NCBI RefSeq assembly: GCF_027579695.1
Contig: NC_083587.1
Coordinates: forward strand, 53,947,521-54,011,520
Source: Neoarius graeffei
Taxonomy: Eukaryota; Chordata; Actinopteri; Siluriformes; Ariidae
DNA: 64,000 bases
Direction of reading: 5' to 3'
Notes under the pieces: generated by a model
Database searches by the model: none
Seen by the model: the letters and a program-made list of their open reading frames with translations, nothing else
Told to the model about the DNA's origin: nothing
In this document: positions 41,336 through 52,723 of the stretch, in pieces
Numbering within the stretch: the stretch's first letter is position 1
Layout: every line of letters begins with the position of its first letter
Made by a program: the position numbers and the translations under genes

Positions 41336-41711
41336 GGCGGCACAGTGGTGTAGTGGTTAGCGCTGTTGCCTCACAGCAAGAAGGTCCGGGTTCGAGCCCC
41401 GTGGCCGGCGAGGGCCTTTCTGTGTGGAGTTTGCATGTTCTCCCCGTGTCCGCGTGGGTTTCCTCCGGGTGCTCCGGTTTCCCCCACAGTCCAAAGACAT
41501 GCAGGTTAGGTTAACTGGTGACTCTAAATTGACCGTAGGTGTGAATGTGAGTGTGAATGGTTGTCTGTGTCTATGTGTCAGCCCTGTGATGACCTGGCGA
41601 CTTGTCCAGGGTGTACCCCGCCTTTCGCCCGTAGTCAGCTGGGATAGGGTCCAGCTTGCCTGCGACCCTGTAGAACAGGATAAAGCGGCTAGAGATGATG
41701 AGATGAGATGA
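41336..41711 (+). repeat. tRNA-derived SINE, main family, with 13-bp TSD
   Basis: ATGATCACAATCA precedes the head and follows the (gagat)n tail. Full length. Confidence 0.9.
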
Positions 41712-41904
41712 GATGATCACAATCAACTTAATCTGTCAGGAATTTGTATGGGATTTTGAACTGTGTTAATCAATCTGGCAACCCAGAGCTGTACCCTTGT
41801 ACCCATTTGGCTAGCTGTGAGGTATTCTGCTTGCCATCATAACATACTGTATCATTTTGTAATATTCTGTCAAGAAATGCTAACTGATCTGACATTTGAA
41901 TATT

Positions 41905-42130
41905 TTAGAAGAAAGAAGAAGTAGCTTTTATTTGTCACATGTATACTAGAGCACAGTGAAATTCCTCCTCTGCATTTAACCCATCTGAAGCAGGGAGCAA
42001 TTGAGGTTTAGGTGCCTTGCTCAAGGGCACTTCAGATATGGATACAGAGGGAGGGAAAAGTGTACTCTAGGGATTCGAACCAGCAACCCTTTGGGCCCAA
42101 ATCTGCTTCTCTAACCTTTTGGCCATGGCT
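41905..42130 (-). repeat. Third SINE family (tRNA-derived, reverse)
   Basis: tagcttttatttgtcacatg, attcctcctctgcatttaac, ggattcgaaccagcaaccct (B box in reverse), gcttctctaacc. Also at 46093 (split), 56140 and 60197. Confidence 0.65.
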
Positions 42131-42349
42131 GACCCTACAACAGTTGTTCTGGACTGTTAATTTTTTTTTATTATTATTATTAATAATAATAATACGACCA
42201 CATAAGATCATACTTAACCATCACAGCATGAAGTGTTCACGATGCAAGTTTGCTTTATTTGGAGGCCACTCGGGTGCATGTTCTGTTCCTTGTAATCTTG
42301 TGACTGGGCTGCATTTTAGACATCCATTTAAACACATGATTACAACTCA

Positions 42350-42724
42350 GGGGCGGCACGGTGGTGTAGTGGTTAGCGCTGTCGCCTCACAGCAAGAAGG
42401 TCTGGGTTCGAGCCCCGTGGCCGGCGAGGGCCTTTCTGTGTGGAGTTTGCATGTTCTCCCCGTGTCCGCGTGGGTTTCCTCCGGGTGCTCCGGTTTCCCC
42501 CACAGTCCAAAGACATGCAGGTTAGGTTAACTGGTGACTCTAAATTGACTGTAGGTGTGAGTGTGAATGGTTGTCTGTGTCTATGTGTCAGCCCTGTGAT
42601 GACCTGGCGACTTGTCCAGGGTGTACCCCGCCTTTCGCCCGTAGTCATCTGGGATAGGCTCCAGCTTGCCTGCGACCCTGTAGAACAGGATAAAGCGGCT
42701 AGAGATAATAAGATGAGATGAGAT
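42350..42724 (+). repeat. tRNA-derived SINE, main family, with TSD
   Basis: GATTACAACTCA lies on both sides; tail agatgagatgagat. Confidence 0.9.
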
Positions 42725-42771
42725 TACAACTCAAGGATTTTGACAAACCTTTCACTACTGTAGTGTTTTAA

Positions 42772-43637
42772 AGTGCATATCCTGGACCAATTTTTTGTTT
42801 TTTTTATATGAAAGTACGTCCCTTTACACACTCATCCAGAAGGGTAATTTTGCACAAGGCCATCTGTCTACAGCAGAAAAAAATAAAATAACAAAATGCG
42901 TCTGGAAAAATCTCGAGGGAGTCTGGAGCCAGATTCGTGACGTTACCTGCGGAAGCGCCAGCAGGCTGTGAAAGCTTGCACGGTTTCAGTGCACAGCCTG
43001 TGTAGACCAAGTTTAGCAGCTAGTGATTTTGCATTGAAATATGGAATTGTCACCTGAGCGCAATGTTACTTCACCTTTGGATGAAGAATATAATGAGATG
43101 TCAGAATTATTTCTTACCCTGGCAACAGTCAACTTGTGAATTGCCAATTTTCTTGGACTTTTTCTTGGCTCTGCTTGGTCCTCAGCTTGCGGGCGCCTTG
43201 CACAAAGCGCTCCCGTTTCTCTCTCATTGTCCAGTCTTTTGGAAAACGATGAGTACTAATCCCATCAAGATTGGTGTTGCTACACCCTCCTACGATACAT
43301 CTGTTAACCATTTTAATAATTATGCAATAACATTGAAGAAATTTGCAGAAAACCACCAGGTCGTTTTCTCATAAACAAACCAGCACTGGCGTAGGATTCA
43401 GAAGGAGGCGTCCCACACGCGACGTCACGAAAATCAATGTTTGCCGGGAAATCCAAATGCCAAGTTTTTTCAGAGGCGGACCAATTCGCCTCAAATGGCT
43501 TGATTTCAACTGAATTTTTCTGGTATTGCGCAAGGTAAAAAAAATTGCGCAAAATGTGACAGATATTTGACCAAAGTTTAATATAATATAGGAGAATTAC
43601 ATTGATCTTGCTCCTGAATTTACCCGTGATATGCACT
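42772..43637 (-). mobile_element. THAP-bearing TTAA element, copy 5 (longest, with extra internal segment)
   Basis: Left TTAA at 42768-42771; the right end is followed by TTTTAA. The minus-strand THAP frame ([20 protein letters not shown], then HRFPKDWTMREKRERFVQGA) continues into 195 bp (about 43012-43206) absent from the other five copies. That segment includes a possible donor (cagg/gtaaga, about 43116-43121 in reverse). Confidence 0.78.
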
Positions 43638-44525
43638 TTTTAAGGAACGTAAGGTGTGAACCTTCACACACACAATGCTTTCCATTGTTGTTGTTGTTCT
43701 AAATAGGAAAAATAAGACTTGGATTGGATAGTTAACCAGTAAATAAGGAATAAAACACTATAGGATGTGCTGTTATGAAAAATAATCAATGCGTGTGCGG
43801 TATAAAGCAGCTCAATACGTTGCGTAGTTACTGTTACCACTCAGATGTTGGTTATTTTCCAATAATGGCACATCCCGATACGTTTTATTCCTCTTCTACT
43901 ACAGCAATCTGTCAACAACTGTCATTACTTTGATTTATTCATGAATGACAGGTCCTACTTTTTATCCTTTTTTTTTAATCCTCACCAGCCTCCGTTTTTC
44001 TCTCACACTCTTGAAATTTATAAGATGCTGGAAGTAGGGCACACACACACATACACTGTAGACCTCATGCTTACACTTATCAGGAATATAATGTTCTACC
44101 ACAGGGTGTATTTACTCAAGTAGCTTTTGTGTGTTTGTCACTGAAAGAGAGGACGCTCAGTGCGTTTACATGCACATAGAGAAAATCGAATTTCTGCCGT
44201 AGCTCGACTGAAATCGAAGTTCTAAATGCCATGGAAACACCTTAGCTCGGCTGAAATCAAACCGAACTGGATTTCTCGTAATCGAGCAACGCGACCTAGA
44301 TTATGCGATTGTAGCTGAGCTACTTAGTGCATGTAAACCCTATCGAGCTACGTAGTCGAGCTACTTACTTCAGCGCTGCCCCTTCCGGAAGTGACGAGTG
44401 ACGAGACCACAAGCGGGAAACACAACAGCCTCGGTCGGCATGACAACAGTAGTAGAAACGTGCACTTCTGGAGCAATGAGGAGATAGAGTTCATGCTCAT
44501 TCAGCTTAAGGAGTTATGTTGCTGT

Positions 44526-45536
44526 CAGTGCTTAATTTGTGAAGCGGGAGGTCCCGGAACGCAGGAGGTGGGTGGGTCCGGCGACTCAAAAAAAAAAAAG
44601 CGGGGGGTGGTTTACTATAACTTTACGCACACACACCTATTGTGTGTGTAAAAAAAAAATAATAATAATATCAGACATTATGATCTTAGAAAACGCTTTA
44701 GTGACGAACAGTTACAGACAGTAATATGTCGTGATATTATGTTATAAAATATTATTTTTTATTAGGCTATATATTAAATTATATATTAAATTTATCTTCT
44801 AAAATAACAGACTGTACTCATATCACAACCGGTTTATTTCACCATTGGAGATCAGATCACACAGGTGGATAAGGCGCCATACCATAAATCCGGGGACCCG
44901 GGTTCGATTCCGACCTGCGGTCTTTTTCCGAGCCCTCCCTGTTTTTCTCCTGCTCATTTCCTGTCTCTACACTGTCCTATCCAATAAAGGTGGAAAAAGC
45001 CCAAAAAAGAGAATAATTTAAAATTATTTTAAGAAGAACACTACACCACCGTGCCGCCCCTGAGAATTATTTTAAAACAGTGCCAGCAAACATAAGTGCA
45101 ATCAATTCAAGTAATAGTTAAGAAATAAAGGGTTTACAAAACAAGTTGGAGAATTCATTTTAAAAATTTTAGTAAGCTTTCTTGTTTTTTTGCCATTTTT
45201 TCCACAGCGTAAGCTAACGGCTACAAAAAACCTGGTGTTCTACTGAGCGGAAGTATACACCCCATGTCCCTCCCTCTTCCCCTTTCGCATAGATTTTGTG
45301 GATGTCATAGGAGAGAAATCAATAACAGATATCAAAATCAAAACCGAACACTAAACAAATTTTTATTTACTTATTTAATTTATTGTTTGATTTTTTTCCC
45401 TTTGTGATAGTCACGAAGGTGATCTGATCCATTTAAATAGTTGCCGGAACACCGAATGAAATGAAAATAGCTGCTGGATCCGACAACGGAGGTTACGGAT
45501 CTTGTGCCGTCATGTTCCGGCTCAAATTAAGCCCTG
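44526..45536. mobile_element. 1.0-kb hAT element with perfect 8-bp TSD, hosting a SINE
   Basis: CAGTGCTTAATTTG ... CAAATTAAGCCCTG, flanked by GTTGCTGT at 44518-44525 and 45537-45544. No transposase. Confidence 0.82.
44862..45008 (+). repeat. Fourth tRNA-derived SINE
   Basis: tggataaggcgccataccat (A-box side) and cccgggttcgattccgacct (B box), then cctgctcatttcctgtctct and a ccaataaagg tail with A runs. Confidence 0.65.
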
Positions 45537-46318
45537 GTTGCTGTCCTCGTCGTCGTTCTTCTTGTGAACACGGAACTGATAACTTTGTTTATACTCTTGA
45601 ATAGCTCTTCTTCATGATGACAACCGGAAGTGTACCAACACGATGGGGCGTGTAGCGCCACCTGTGGCTCGGGTGCACAATGTACCTCGCACAATCGCTC
45701 GATTTCCTTGTGTGCATGTAGGATTGGATTTCTCTGGCACCCCTGCTGGGACCCTTAGCTCAATTACCGACAGCAGCTCGATTTGGATGTGCATGTAAAC
45801 GCACTGACTAATGTGTGGTGGGTTTCCCAAAAGCCTCTTAATGGTCAGAGCAGCTTAACTAGGAGAGACAGTGTTCATTGTACTGCTCGCTCTACCATTT
45901 AAGCAATGATCTTTGTGCTACGATGCTTTTGGGAAACTCGGCTCGGAAGCCATGGTGGAGCGACATGTAGTGTTGGTCAAGCTCAAGTCTGATGTCAAAT
46001 AGAAGTCAGACAAGCTGCATTTTTTTTGGTAATAAAAAATAATTCTTGTAATAGTGATTTTAAAGGATATGTTTTAATCTTACTTGAGTGAATAAGAAGC
46101 CTTTATTTATCATGTGCACTCAACCACAGTGAAATTCCTCCTCTGCATTTAACCTATGTGAAGCAGTGAACACACACACACACACACACACACCTAGAGT
46201 AGTGGGCAGCTATGCTACCCAGGGAGCAGTTAGGGGTCTTGCTCAAGGGCACTTCAGCCATGATACAGAGGGAGGGGAAAGTGCTGTTCATTCACTCAAC
46301 TCCCCTCACATTTCTCCC

Positions 46319-47816
46319 AGGGGTGGACAAAGTACCCAACTTCACTACTTAAGTCAAAGTACAGATCCCACCGGTCAAATGTTACTCCAACACAAGTGAA
46401 AGTTGTCCAGTCAAATTTTTACTTAAGCTAAAGTACTGAAGTACTTGCTTTTAAAAATACTTAAGTATTAAAAGTGCATTTTCTGTCAACGGATTATTGT
46501 ATTATTGCCACAACGATTACAAAACCTCATGTTGTTACCAAAGACATTAATGTGAAATCACAAAATGAACGCATGCTGTGCCATCATGGTGATTTAACGT
46601 TAAGCTAGCTAGTCAGTGAAACTCCACCTGATATGCTAGCAAACCCTTTTCAAGCTCAAAATCATATTGGGTAGCTAACGCTACGAGACAAGAAAGATTT
46701 CCATCCATCCATTGTCTGTAGCCACTTATCCTGTCCTACAGGGTCGCAGGCAAGCTGAAGCCTATCCCAGCTGACTATGGGCGAGAGGCGGGGTACACCC
46801 TGGACAAGTCACCAGGTCATCGCAGGGCTGACACAGAGACACAAACAACCATTCACACCTATGGTCAATTTAGATCCACCAGTTAGCCTAACCTGCATGT
46901 CTTTAGACTGTGGGGGAAACCGGAGCACCCGGAGGAAACCCACACGGACACAGCATGCAAACTCCACACAGAAAGGCCCTCATCAGCCACTGGGCTTGAA
47001 CCCAGAACCTTCTTGCTGTGAGGCGACAGTGCTAACCGCTACACCACAGTGCCACCCAGACTTCAGATAAGTTAACATTATTCATGTTAGTGTAACTCCC
47101 ATTTTTACATGCTACCTAACAGTGTCCAAGTTAACTAGCTATGTGTTAACATTCGCCGTGGACAAGGCGACGGCAACTTGGCAGGAAAATCCAGAGAAAG
47201 TCATTTGACTAACCAGACTGCATAGCTATTGCAACGTTATCGCTAGCTCTAAAAGCACAGACAACTTCGTTGCAAGCTTTCTCTTGGAATAAAACGTTTA
47301 TATACCTCAATATGCTTCCACAGGTTGGATGGCGAGTTTTTGTAGGCCGTGATGTGGTTCGTTTTAGGTAAACAAAGCAAACACAAAACGAATCTTTAAT
47401 CCTTTCAGAAAACTGAAACATGGGTTCTAGGTAAAGCTATGGGTGCGTGCATTCTCCAGAAGAACCGCCTCCTTCTATTCTGCCATCAACTGATCGTGTT
47501 AAATAATGCTGCGGAGAAATCACTGAACTTGATTTTATACAGTCTATGGACGTGACGTGACCCTAGTGATTACTGATCGGCTGTCTCAGTGTCACCTGCG
47601 AAAAAACCATCACGTTTTAGAAAAGAAAAGAAAAAACATCCACTTTTGAAGCTGCTTCATAGTAACAAGTAACGAGGACCTTGATAGAAATGTAGTGGAG
47701 TAAAAAGTATGAGATTTGCCTTTCAAATGGAGTGAAGTTAAAGTCATAACTTTCCAAAAATTTTTTAAAAAATACTCAGCGTACTTGAGTACAGTACTTC
47801 ATTACTGTCCACTTCT
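46319..47816 (+). mobile_element. hAT-like MITE (GGACAAAGTAC family), hosting a SINE
   Basis: CAGGGGTGGACAAAGTAC at the left and gtacttcattactgtccactTCTG at the right form imperfect inverted ends. Flanks atttctcc / atttttct are an imperfect 8-bp duplication. Homologous to 36990-37960. Confidence 0.62.
46692..47058 (-). repeat. tRNA-derived SINE, main family (diverged)
   Basis: Reverse copy; more substitutions than the others (atccatccattgtctgtagc, ccgctacaccacagtgccac). Confidence 0.8.
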
Positions 47817-47982
47817 GATTTTTCTTGCTGCTCCCATGAATCAAACCAGCAATCCTTTGGGCTTAAGGCTGCTTCTCTAACCATCAGGCCATGGAAATAG
47901 CTTTAGTATAGTATAGACTAGTAGGTGCTGTATTTTTCCATGTAGTCCCATGGCTGAATATCAATTGCTATGGAGACTATCC

Positions 47983-48262
47983 ATCCATCCACCCATTATC
48001 TGTAGCCGCTTATCCTGTTCTACAGGGTCGCAGGCAAGCTGGAGCCTATCCCAGCTGACTATGGGCGAAAGGCAGGGTACACCCTGGACAAGTCGCCAGG
48101 TCATCACAGGGCTGACACATAGACACAGACATCCATTCACACTCACATTCACACCTACGGTCAATTTAGAGTCACCAGTTAACCTAACCTGCATGTCTTT
48201 GGACTGTGGGGGAAACCGGAGCACCCGGAGGAAACCCACGGGGACACGGGGAGAGCATGCCC
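47983..48262 (-). repeat. 5'-truncated main-family SINE with TSD
   Basis: Flanked by CTATGGAGACTA-type duplications (about 47971-47982 and 48264-48275). It ends before the tRNA head. Confidence 0.82.
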
Positions 48263-48275
48263 ACTATGGAGACTA

Positions 48276-49259
48276 CTCATGTCCATATGGGCTTCCTCCT
48301 GGTTCTCTGGTTTCCTTCCATCAGCTAAAAACAGGTGGATAAGCTACTCTAAATTGCCACTAGGTATGAATGTATGTGTAAATGTGTGTGGGCATGGCTT
48401 CTTATCTTCCCCCAGGTTCCACTGCAACCCTGACCAGGATAAAGGCATTACTAAAGATGACTGAATCGCCCATGTTTCTTTCTTTCTTTTTTTAATTGGG
48501 ATGCTTTTTGGCATAATATTTGCTCTGCAAGAATGGTCCCATATCAAATCTAATCAATGAGCTCTAGTTTATCATAATGATCAAAATTCCAATATCTGGT
48601 GCCACCCAGTAGTCAATAGGTTCCATTTTGTGTCTAGTTCGTCTCAAGGATTCTTCATATTATTTCAGAGATTTTCCTCATCACGGTTGCCTCTGGTATG
48701 CTCATTATGCATTGAAATCTACATCTGGATTTCTGTAAAACTATTTGTGACAATGTGTGCTGTTTAAAAGTGCTATACAAATAAAACTGAATTGTTTAGC
48801 TCAGACCTAATTAGCTTAGCTGGAGAGTGAAGACGAACCTAAGCACCCATTTTTAAGGCTCCATGCAAGTGCTACCATTCATGCCAGTGTGTCTTTGTTA
48901 TTCATATCGTTCATCCATCATGTTTCTTTATGTTGATGGAACCAGAGATGGTTCCATGGATTGTATAACCTTTTCAAGAAGGTTCTTTGAATAGACTAAC
49001 AGGTTTGAGTAATTACTTGCCTTCAGAGTGGCTTTTTCAGAGTAGATTATTTAACTACATTTTGCATTAACATCCTCAATCGCACACCTGCCACAGATGT
49101 TTTTTTTTAATGCATGCACACATACTTGAAGCAAAAAAAAAGTTTCTGTAACTAAAAACTCATTGTTGAACATTTTGATATGTTTCTACTTGTGATATCT
49201 AATTTGCATCTTTTCCATGTGAACACCATAGTCTAGATCTGCTTTGTATACTTTGTGTA
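48276..49259. other. Unassigned, SINE/LINE-tail-like pieces
   Basis: 48300-48450 resembles an old SINE body (actctaaattgccactaggt). The rest is AT-rich without a recognised gene. Confidence 0.35.
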
Positions 49260-50864
49260 CAACCCTGATTTCAAAAAAGTTGGGACAAAGTACAAATTGT
49301 AAATAAAAATGGAATGCAATGATGTGGAAGTTTCAAAATTCCATATTTTATTCAGAATAGAACATAGATGACATATCAAATGTTTAAACTGAGAAAATGT
49401 ATCATTTAAAGAGAAAAATTAGGTGATTTTAAATTTCATGACAACAACACATCTCAAAAAAGTTGGGACAAGGCCATGTTTACCACTGTGAGACATCCCC
49501 TTTTCTCTTTACAACAGTCTGTAAACGTCTGGGGACTGAGGAGACAAGTTGCTCAAGTTTAGGGATAGGAATGTTAACCCATTCTTGTCTAATGTAGGAT
49601 TCTAGTTGCTCAACTGTCTTAGGTCTTTTTTGTCGTATCTTCCGTTTTATGACGCTCCAAATGTTTTCTATGGGTGAAAGATCTGGACTGCAGGCTGGCC
49701 AGTTCAGTACCCGGACCCTTCTTCTATGCAGCCATGATGCTGTAATTGATGCAGTATGTGGTTTGGCATTATCATGTTGGAAAATGCAAGGTCTTCCCTG
49801 AAAGAGACGTCGTCTGGACGGGAGCATATGTTGCTCTAGAACCTGGATATACCGTTCAGCATTGATGGTGTCTTTCCAGATGTGTAAGCTGCCCATGCCA
49901 CACGCACTAATGCAACCCCATACCATCAGAGATGCAGGCTTCTAAACTGAGAGCTGATGACAACTTGGGTCGTCCTTCTCCTCTTTAGTCCGAATGACAC
50001 GGTGTCCCTGATTTCCATAAAGAACTTCAAATTTTGATTTGTCTGACCACAGAACAGTTTTCCACTTTGCCACAGTCCATTTTAAATGAGCCTTGGCCCA
50101 GAGAAGACGTCTGCACTTCTGGATCATGTTTAGATACGGCTTCTTCTTTGAACTATAGAGTTTTAGCTGGCAACGGTGGATGGCACGGTGAATTGTGTTC
50201 ACAGATAATGTTCTCTGGAAATATTCCTGAGCCCATTTTGTGATTTCCAATACAGAAGCATGCCTGTATGTGATGCAGTGCCGTCTAAGGGCCCGAAGAT
50301 CACGGGCACCCAAGTATGGTTTTCTGGCCTTGACCCTTACGCACAGAGAGTCTTCCAGATTCTCTGAATCTTTTGATGATATTATGCACTGTAGATGATG
50401 ATATGTTCAAACTCTTTGCAATTTTACACTGTCAAACTCCTTTCTGATATTGCTCCACTATTTGTCAGCGCAGAATTAGGGGGATTGGTGATCCTCTTCC
50501 CATCTTTACTTCTGAGAGCCGCTGCCACTCCAAGATGCTCTTTTTATACCCAGTCATGTTAATGACCTATTGCCAATTGACCTAATGAGTTGCAGTTTGG
50601 TCCTCCAGCTGTTCCTTTTTTGTACCTTTAACTTTTCCAGCCTCTTATTGCCCCTGTCCCAACTTTTTTGAGATGTGTTGCTGTCATGAAATTTCAAATG
50701 AGCCAATATTTGGGATGAAATTTCAAAATGTCTCACTTTCGACATTTGATATGTTGTCTATGTTCTATTGTGAATACAATATCAGTTTTTGAGATTTGTA
50801 AATTATTGCATTCCGTTTTTATTTACAATTTGTACTTTGTCCCAACTTTTTGGAATCGGGGTTG
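49260..50864 (-). mobile_element. Tc1/mariner element, 1.6 kb
   Basis: CAACCCTGATTTCAAAAAAG and the reverse complement of the right end (CAACCCCGATTCC) match over about 50 bp and are bounded by TA. The transposase is on the minus strand. Confidence 0.87.
49480..50460 (-). pseudogene. Tc1 transposase (DD34E), split into two frames
   Basis: 50313-49942 encodes the helix-turn-helix end and the first catalytic region (VLWSDKSKFEVLYGNQGHRV). 49926-49480 encodes MVWGCISACGMGSLHIW, FQHDNAKPHTA (second Asp) and SPDLSPIENIWSVIKRK (Glu). A stop/frameshift lies between 49926 and 49945, and the N-terminal part is also broken. Confidence 0.85.
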
Positions 50865-50913
50865 TAAAAGAAAATTCTGCCCTCCTTTCTTTTTCTAGAA
50901 AATGTTCAGTTAC

Positions 50914-51290
50914 GGCGGCACGGTGGTGTAGTGGTTAGCGCTGTCGCCTCACAGCAAGAAGGTCCTGGGTTCGAGCCCCGGGGCCGGCGAGGGCCTTTCT
51001 GTGTGGAGTTTGCATGTTCTCCCCGTGTCCGCGTGGGTTTCCTCCGGGTGCTCCGGTTTCCCCCACAGTCCAAAGACATGCAGGTTAGGTTAACTGGTGA
51101 CTCTAAATTGACCGTAGGTGTGAATGTGAATGGTTGTCTGTGTCTATGTGTCAGCCCTGTGATGACCTGGCGACTTGTCCAGGGTGTACCCCGCCTTTCG
51201 CCCGTAGTCAGCTGGGATAGGCTCCAGCTTGCCTGCGACCCTGTAGAAGGATAAAGCGGCTAGAGATAATGTGATGTGATGTGATGTTCA
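50914..51290 (+). repeat. tRNA-derived SINE, main family, with TSD
   Basis: ATGTTCAGTTAC on both sides; tail variant (gtgatgt)n. Confidence 0.9.
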
Positions 51291-51333
51291 GTTACCCTGT
51301 CATACCAGGTGGGAGTCTTCTCTAGAGACTTCA

Positions 51334-51720
51334 CTAACTTCCTCTCAATTGCAAGTAGAGCAAGGTTGCTGAGTTGACTTTGAGTACATGCTCATTGCTG
51401 ATCTCGTGTCTTTTATATGCCCTTGTGAAATTGTGCAGGTCATCAAAGCCCATGTTTGACCAAATCACGGATCCGGGTTTAATCAAGAGGCATGGCCAAC
51501 AATACATTTTCCTCGTCACTGAACTAGCTGTTAGCCAATTCACTTTCTCGTACCAGGAGAGCTGAAAGGAACGAGTATTATTCCCTACCTTTTTCACAAA
51601 GTCAATTTGAGGCGTTGGTCTACCCTGCTCTTTAATTTTAATATTTTCCTCGAAAGGAAGACTGGCAAATGGCTTCGCCAAAATTAAATCAACAATGCTT
51701 GGCATCCGTGCGCAGCTTTC
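51334..51720 (-). pseudogene. hAT transposase fragment with TTF/ZMYM-type zinc finger
   Basis: The minus frame has KEQGRPTPQIDFVKKVGNNT, SWYEKVNWLTASSVTRKMYC, WPCLLI, GFDDLHNFTRAYKRHEISNE. This is the TTF-type finger that starts ZMYM-like hAT transposases. The catalytic domain is absent. Sequence to about 52400 may be the same element's 5' part; I cannot place its ends. Confidence 0.65.
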
Positions 51721-52723
51721 TTGCTAGCTGACTAGCCTCCTCAAGTTCAGTCACTCAAATAAACGAAATTTCTGGAACTAAGATAGCAAACTTGACAACA
51801 CTATATTTACACTTTATTTACAATGAAAATATATACAAACTAAAGAAGCTGGTAGAAACCGTATGTAATGAATGAAATCGAAATGTAAGCTGATCTCTTA
51901 CAATACACCACAGCACTTGCGAATCCGCATGGGACTGAACTGAAATTCACCGCTGCCTGTCTATATTTGAAACGAGCTGTCAATCAAAGAAAATATCCGG
52001 CCGCTTTCACCAATCACCAGTCTCCTCGCGGAAAGCTTTGCCATGTCCCTCACACTGTGAGGCTGGGAGTCCGTGGGCGGGCGTTTTCACAGTATTTGTC
52101 CAATAATCGTCTTGCATTTTGAGATTGAAAAGCGCATAGCTCCCAAATGCCATTGAAGTCCACTGAGGCTGGGCTGCATCGCGCTGTCACGAGGGGGAAA
52201 AACTCACGCGCACATTAGGCGAACTGGGGAAAGTTATAACGGAATGATTTCGCACTTAGTTGGGTTGAGCACATATATTTCTATGATTATGGATCTGAAA
52301 TAGCAATGTTATAAGGTCGGCTATAACATAAGCCTAGCGCAATTCATCCTACATGATGTTCGTCACTTTTAGAGGAGGCTGAGCCTCCCTCGCTGTCTTA
52401 GAGCAATCGCCCGTGGGGTACAGTAGGCAAGGCAAGTTTATTTATATAGTGCATTTCATACACAGTGGCAGTGCATTTCATACACAGTGCTTTACAGAGG
52501 TAAAAGCAAAACAGTAAACAATAAAAAATAAAATTACATAAAATAAAGTGGGAAGAAGAGAGAAAAAAATAATAAGAATTAAACAATAGTAGAAATACAA
52601 TAATAAAATGAAGTAAAAGTTCAGTAAAAAACAGCAGAATAAAATAGAATAAAAGTTAAGTAAAGTTTAGACTGTAAAAGTTAAGTAAAGTTTAAAACAT
52701 GTAAAGATGATGATATTTATCAG

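Larger units (their letters stand above)
44159..45805 (+). mobile_element. Harbinger-like element with SANT/MADF remnant, copy B
   Basis: AGTGCGTTTACATGCACAT is mirrored by ATGTGCATGTAAACGCACT. 44391-44520 encodes KHNSLGRHDNSSRNVHFWSN then EEIEFMLIQLKEL. Homologous to copy A at 34552 but split by a hAT (44526-45536). Confidence 0.65.
46093..47892 (-). repeat. Third-family SINE split by a hAT-like MITE
   Basis: Left part 46093-46318 (cagtgaaattcctcctctgc, ttgctcaagggcacttcagc) and right part 47817-47892 (aaccagcaatcctttgggct, gcttctctaacc) together rebuild the family seen whole at 41905-42130. Confidence 0.65.

Noticed and set aside
41424..41711. Recurrent frames such as [20 protein letters not shown] in many places
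   Set aside because: They are translations of the main SINE in either orientation; similarity comes from copy number, not from a protein family.
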